In this document: positions 11,056-14,089 of the stretch, in pieces | Layout of the letters: each line of letters opens with the position of its first letter | Position numbering within the stretch: the first letter of the stretch is position 1 | Origin: an uncultured Clostridia bacterium | Lineage (GTDB): Bacteria > Bacillota_A > Clostridia > Christensenellales > CAG-138 | NCBI GenBank assembly: GCA_946539625.1 | Contig: CAMNHT010000014.1 | Span: 1-14,089 of the forward strand | Reading direction: 5' to 3' | Length of the DNA: 14,089 nt | Made by a program: the position numbers and the translations under genes | The notes under the pieces: model-generated | What the model was told of the DNA's origin: nothing | The model's database searches: none | The model's input: only the letters and a program-made list of their open reading frames with translations

Positions 11056-14000
11056 ATGTTGAAAAGAAACAGACTGCTCTCTCTGCTCGTAGCGGTCCTG
11101 ATGCTGCTTTCGACCGCGTTCACCGGCGTCGTGCCCGCGTTCGCGGACGAAGCCGGGGAGCCGGAAGAACCCGTCATTGTGACGGATCAGGAGAACGACC
11201 CCGAGGAAGAATCCGAGCTGACGGACAAAGAACCGGTCGATGAGACCGAACCGATCGATCCGGATCTCGACACCGACTTTGACGGCATCCCGGACGTTGA
11301 TGAGATCACTGTGTTCGGCACCGATCCCGAAAACGCGGATACCGACGGCGACGGGCTTTCGGACTATGACGAACTGTATGTGTATCATACAGCTGCGGGC
11401 GAGCAGGACAGCGACGGCGACGGGCTCTCCGATTATGACGAGCTGTTCACATACGGCACAGATCCGCTGAAGGGCGACACCGATTCGGACAGCGTTTCGG
11501 ACGGTGACGAGCTGTATTACGGCACCGATCCGATGAATCGGGACACCGACGGCGACGGCATCACGGACGGCGAAGAATTTTTGCTCGGCACGGATCCGAA
11601 ACAGCCTGAGGATATTTCAGATGTGTTCCAGTCGATCGGCGAAGGGACGATCGACGGCGCTCTGTATGTCGACAACGCCGCGATCCCCGCGATCGAGGGC
11701 TATGCGCCGTTTGTGCTGTATCGCGAAGCGGTTGTGACGCATTACGATGCGGAGTCATTCCGCCATAATCCCGCATTGATCGGCAAAGCGATCCGCGTCA
11801 CGATACCTGAGGGCGGCAATCTTACGCTGACATTCACAGTCGACAGCAGCGCAAAGGAGATCGCGGTTTACCGCAGAACCGACGCAAATACCGTACGCCT
11901 CGATGCGGAGAAGAACGGCAATACGTATTCCGTTCCTTTTTCGGAAAGCGGTGTATACTTTGTTGCGGATCAGAAAAAGCTCAATACTCTGCTCGGACTG
12001 GAAGGCGCTGCACCGCAGAACCTGCCCGGAAATTCCTATCTTTTAGATGACTTCCATTACGTTACACTGAATGCGCCGTTGACCTCGGGCAGCGGCGTCG
12101 ATACCGACGGTGACGGCGTTCCGGACAGCGAGGAGATCGGGGAAGCCTACGAGATCGATCTCGGCAACGGCAAAATGACGACGGTCTATGCGTTCCGTTC
12201 CGATCCGACGCTTCCGGATACGGATTTCGACGGCATTCCGGACAACGAGGACAATGCGCCGGAGAACAACGTGTTTACCGGCAAGATGAAGAGCGGACAT
12301 GATGACATGACAACCGTCAGTTTCACGGTTGATTACCGCAATTTCTTTGCGGCGAAAACGGAGTATCAGCCGACGCTGGCGACATATTCCGTGATGGGCG
12401 CCGCGCTTGCCTATATGGATAAGCAACTGATGGCGTACGACAACGCATATCTCATCTTCGACAACGCGCCGACGGCGGGTACCAGCGCAAGTACGAAGTA
12501 TAACGGCAAGGACCTTATGGAACTGTTCGGCTTTGAGGATGTTCAGGATTACCGGCTGAGCAGCGATTACTATGACGACGACATGTGCGAAGCGGTCATC
12601 GGACATCAGACTGTAACCTACAACGGCGAGACCAAGATCATCATGGCAATCTGGGTGCGCGGAACGGACAGCAGCTCTGAGGAGGAGTGGAGTTCCAACT
12701 TCCACATGGGAAGACTGGAAGGCTTCTTTGATGAATACGATTCCGTTTCGGGCAAATCCCCGCGTCAGAAAAATGAAGATTGGACGCGCAAGACGAACCA
12801 CCGCGGTTTTGACGTTTGCGCAACGCGCATTCTGAAGTTTGCCGAAACCTATTACAATACCTATATCAAGCAGGAACTTGAGAATAATCCCGATGCGGGG
12901 TTAGCATACTGGATTACGGGACACTCCCGCGGCGCGGCGGTCGGAAACCTGATCGCTTCCTACCTGATCGATCTTGAGAACGAGGTTTATGCCTATACCT
13001 TCGCAACGCCTTACAACACGGCGAACACCGAAGCGTCGGCGGAAAAGTACGACAGCATTTTCAACCTTGTCAACGCCAACGACTTCGTGCCGATGCTTCC
13101 GATGATTGAGTGGGGATTCACCCGCTACGGAAAAACAGCGACCGTCGACGCGTCGCAGTGGTCGACACAGATCAAGAACGCGACCGGCGCGGACTACAGC
13201 GGAAACTATCTGTCTGCAAGCGATATGAATACGCTGCTCGGCAAGTTCATCTGTATCACCGGCGAAAACGCCGATCGCAACAACCCGGGTAAGATCCTCG
13301 GATGGCGCGACGTCTATACGTATCACTGCGGACACCAGCATGCGGACGAGACGGTCGGCAATTACCAGAGTACGACGTTCTGCAAAAAACAGAGTCTTAC
13401 CAACTGGGGCGGCCCGTCACAGAGCAGCTATAACGGCTATTCGACCCGTTTGAGAAAGTACAGTTATTGGACGGACGGCATCTGCGAAACGCCTGCGTAT
13501 AACCTGCAGGTTCTCGTCGAACTGCTGGTAGCGGTCGCGCGGGGCGAAACGCTCGGCGGCGCTTCCACCTATATAACCAGCAACAAGCTCGCCGACAAGT
13601 TCGACTTTGACAAGTGGAGCCTGATCTCTTACGCGACCAAGCTCACGGAGCCGCACTTCATGGATACCTATTCGGTCATTCAGGCACAGATCAATGCGGC
13701 GGGCGATCCCGGCAGCCGGTTTGTGACGCTTTCTCCCTATACGACGAGCGGAGCAAACGGCGGACGTCCGGCGCACACCCATACCTATAGCTATGTGCCG
13801 TACAGCGGTCAGGCGCCGACCTGCACGGAGGACGGTCTCGGTTATCGCTACTGCCTGTGCAGCGAAACGAATGCCGACTACTATGATGATTATCAGAAGA
13901 ATGTAAAGATCCCGGCGACCGGGCATGAATGGAGTACGGCGACCTATACGTGGGCGCAGGACGGAAACGCGTGGACCTGCACGGCAAGTCGCGCATGCTC

Positions 14001-14089
14001 CTCCTGCCATGAGACTGAGACCGAAACGGTCACAGCGGTCCGCACGGTGGAAGGCGAAACCGTCACCTATACCGCAACGTTCGAAAACG
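11056..14089 (+). CDS. Secreted TSP3-repeat protein with class 3 lipase-like domain (3' truncated by window)
   Basis: The frame is open for 1011 codons to the window end. Residues 1-30 form a signal peptide: MLKRNR, a Leu/Val-rich core, then PAFA before DE. An acidic linker leads to five thrombospondin type 3 calcium motifs starting at residues 72, 95, 118, 141 and 163, with two more at about 349 and 388. A lipase-like alpha/beta-hydrolase domain follows: IWVRGTDSSSEEEW (the RGT of class 3 lipases), TGHSRG with S624 as nucleophile, and NANDFVP with D676 as likely acid. The His may be 757, 760 or 762 in YHCGHQH. After residue ~900, Cys-rich modules (CTEDG, CLCSE, TGHEW, CTASRACSSC) resemble repeat modules of clostridial surface proteins. 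It probably acts outside the cell on lipids or esters. Wall attachment cannot be judged because the C-terminus is missing. Confidence 0.85.
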   Translation, partial: MLKRNRLLSLLVAVLMLLSTAFTGVVPAFADEAGEPEEPVIVTDQENDPEEESELTDKEPVDETEPIDPDLDTDFDGIPDVDEITVFGTDPENADTDGDGLSDYDELYVYHTAAGEQDSDGDGLSDYDELFTYGTDPLKGDTDSDSVSDGDELYYGTDPMNRDTDGDGITDGEEFLLGTDPKQPEDISDVFQSIGEGTIDGALYVDNAAIPAIEGYAPFVLYREAVVTHYDAESFRHNPALIGKAIRVTIPEGGNLTLTFTVDSSAKEIAVYRRTDANTVRLDAEKNGNTYSVPFSESGVYFVADQKKLNTLLGLEGAAPQNLPGNSYLLDDFHYVTLNAPLTSGSGVDTDGDGVPDSEEIGEAYEIDLGNGKMTTVYAFRSDPTLPDTDFDGIPDNEDNAPENNVFTGKMKSGHDDMTTVSFTVDYRNFFAAKTEYQPTLATYSVMGAALAYMDKQLMAYDNAYLIFDNAPTAGTSASTKYNGKDLMELFGFEDVQDYRLSSDYYDDDMCEAVIGHQTVTYNGETKIIMAIWVRGTDSSSEEEWSSNFHMGRLEGFFDEYDSVSGKSPRQKNEDWTRKTNHRGFDVCATRILKFAETYYNTYIKQELENNPDAGLAYWITGHSRGAAVGNLIASYLIDLENEVYAYTFATPYNTANTEASAEKYDSIFNLVNANDFVPMLPMIEWGFTRYGKTATVDASQWSTQIKNATGADYSGNYLSASDMNTLLGKFICITGENADRNNPGKILGWRDVYTYHCGHQHADETVGNYQSTTFCKKQSLTNWGGPSQSSYNGYSTRLRKYSYWTDGICETPAYNLQVLVELLVAVARGETLGGASTYITSNKLADKFDFDKWSLISYATKLTEPHFMDTYSVIQAQINAAGDPGSRFVTLSPYTTSGANGGRPAHTHTYSYVPYSGQAPTCTEDGLGYRYCLCSETNADYYDDYQKNVKIPATGHEWSTATYTWAQDGNAWTCTASRACSSCHETETETVTAVRTVEGETVTYTATFEN
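11269..11610 (+). repeat. Five tandem Asp-rich TSP3 calcium-binding repeats
   Basis: Five units of 22-23 codons each begin with a D-T/S-D-x-D motif, for example DTDGDGLSDYDE and DTDGDGITDGEE, and usually end in a GTDP turn. The spacing (23, 23, 23, 22 residues) is almost constant. Such units bind calcium with Asp side chains and form a rigid stalk. Unit four reads DTDSDSVSDGDE, with Ser in place of the usual Gly. Confidence 0.88.

Noticed and set aside
1..14089. CRISPR arrays, tRNA or rRNA genes, and phage or integrase genes
   Set aside because: No regularly spaced short repeats, cloverleaf-like sequence, rRNA-like stretch or recombinase motifs were found on either strand by eye.

Overview
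The window looks like a chromosomal segment of a fairly GC-rich Gram-positive Clostridia-type bacterium, probably gut-associated. The evidence is a LicC-type cytidylyltransferase, a CDP-glycerol glycerophosphotransferase, sulfatase-fold membrane enzymes, and a secreted lipase carrying thrombospondin type 3 repeats and clostridial-style C-terminal repeat modules. This assignment is an inference from gene content; no rRNA or other taxonomic marker was seen.

Region 1 (1-9228, plus strand) is a cell-surface polymer locus. It holds the C-terminal part of a LicC-like CTP:phosphocholine cytidylyltransferase, then a 12-helix APC-family permease and a clear terminator. Two long tandem genes follow, each encoding a YidC/Oxa1-type membrane domain, further membrane helices and an extracellular alkaline-phosphatase/sulfatase-fold domain. 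The last gene is a membrane-anchored CDP-glycerol glycerophosphotransferase. The likely theme is activation of choline (or a similar amino alcohol), its uptake, and synthesis or decoration of a glycerophosphate-containing wall or lipid-linked polymer.

The two fusion genes are the most unusual content. By eye, their last bases of leader and first ~437 codons are identical in DNA over about 1.36 kb, while their catalytic halves have diverged considerably. Each has its own copy of a strong promoter and a leader hairpin. The switch from identity to divergence falls next to the last membrane helix before the ectodomain, so the pair resembles a constant membrane scaffold with two different catalytic heads. 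Metal-site and nucleophile candidates are kept in both. The YidC-like domain has Asn where insertases usually have the groove Arg.

Region 2 (9229-9482) is a gene-free convergent intergenic stretch with three inverted repeats. Region 3 (9483-10819, minus strand) is a two-gene operon: a small M50-type membrane metalloprotease and a two-part GNAT acetyltransferase, translationally coupled by an ATGA overlap. Region 4 (11056-14089, plus strand, cut by the window end) encodes a large secreted protein with a signal peptide, seven Asp-rich TSP3 calcium-binding motifs, a class 3 lipase-like domain (GHSRG) and Cys-containing C-terminal modules. The two transcription units of regions 3 and 4 diverge from a nearly symmetrical pair of promoter -10 regions.
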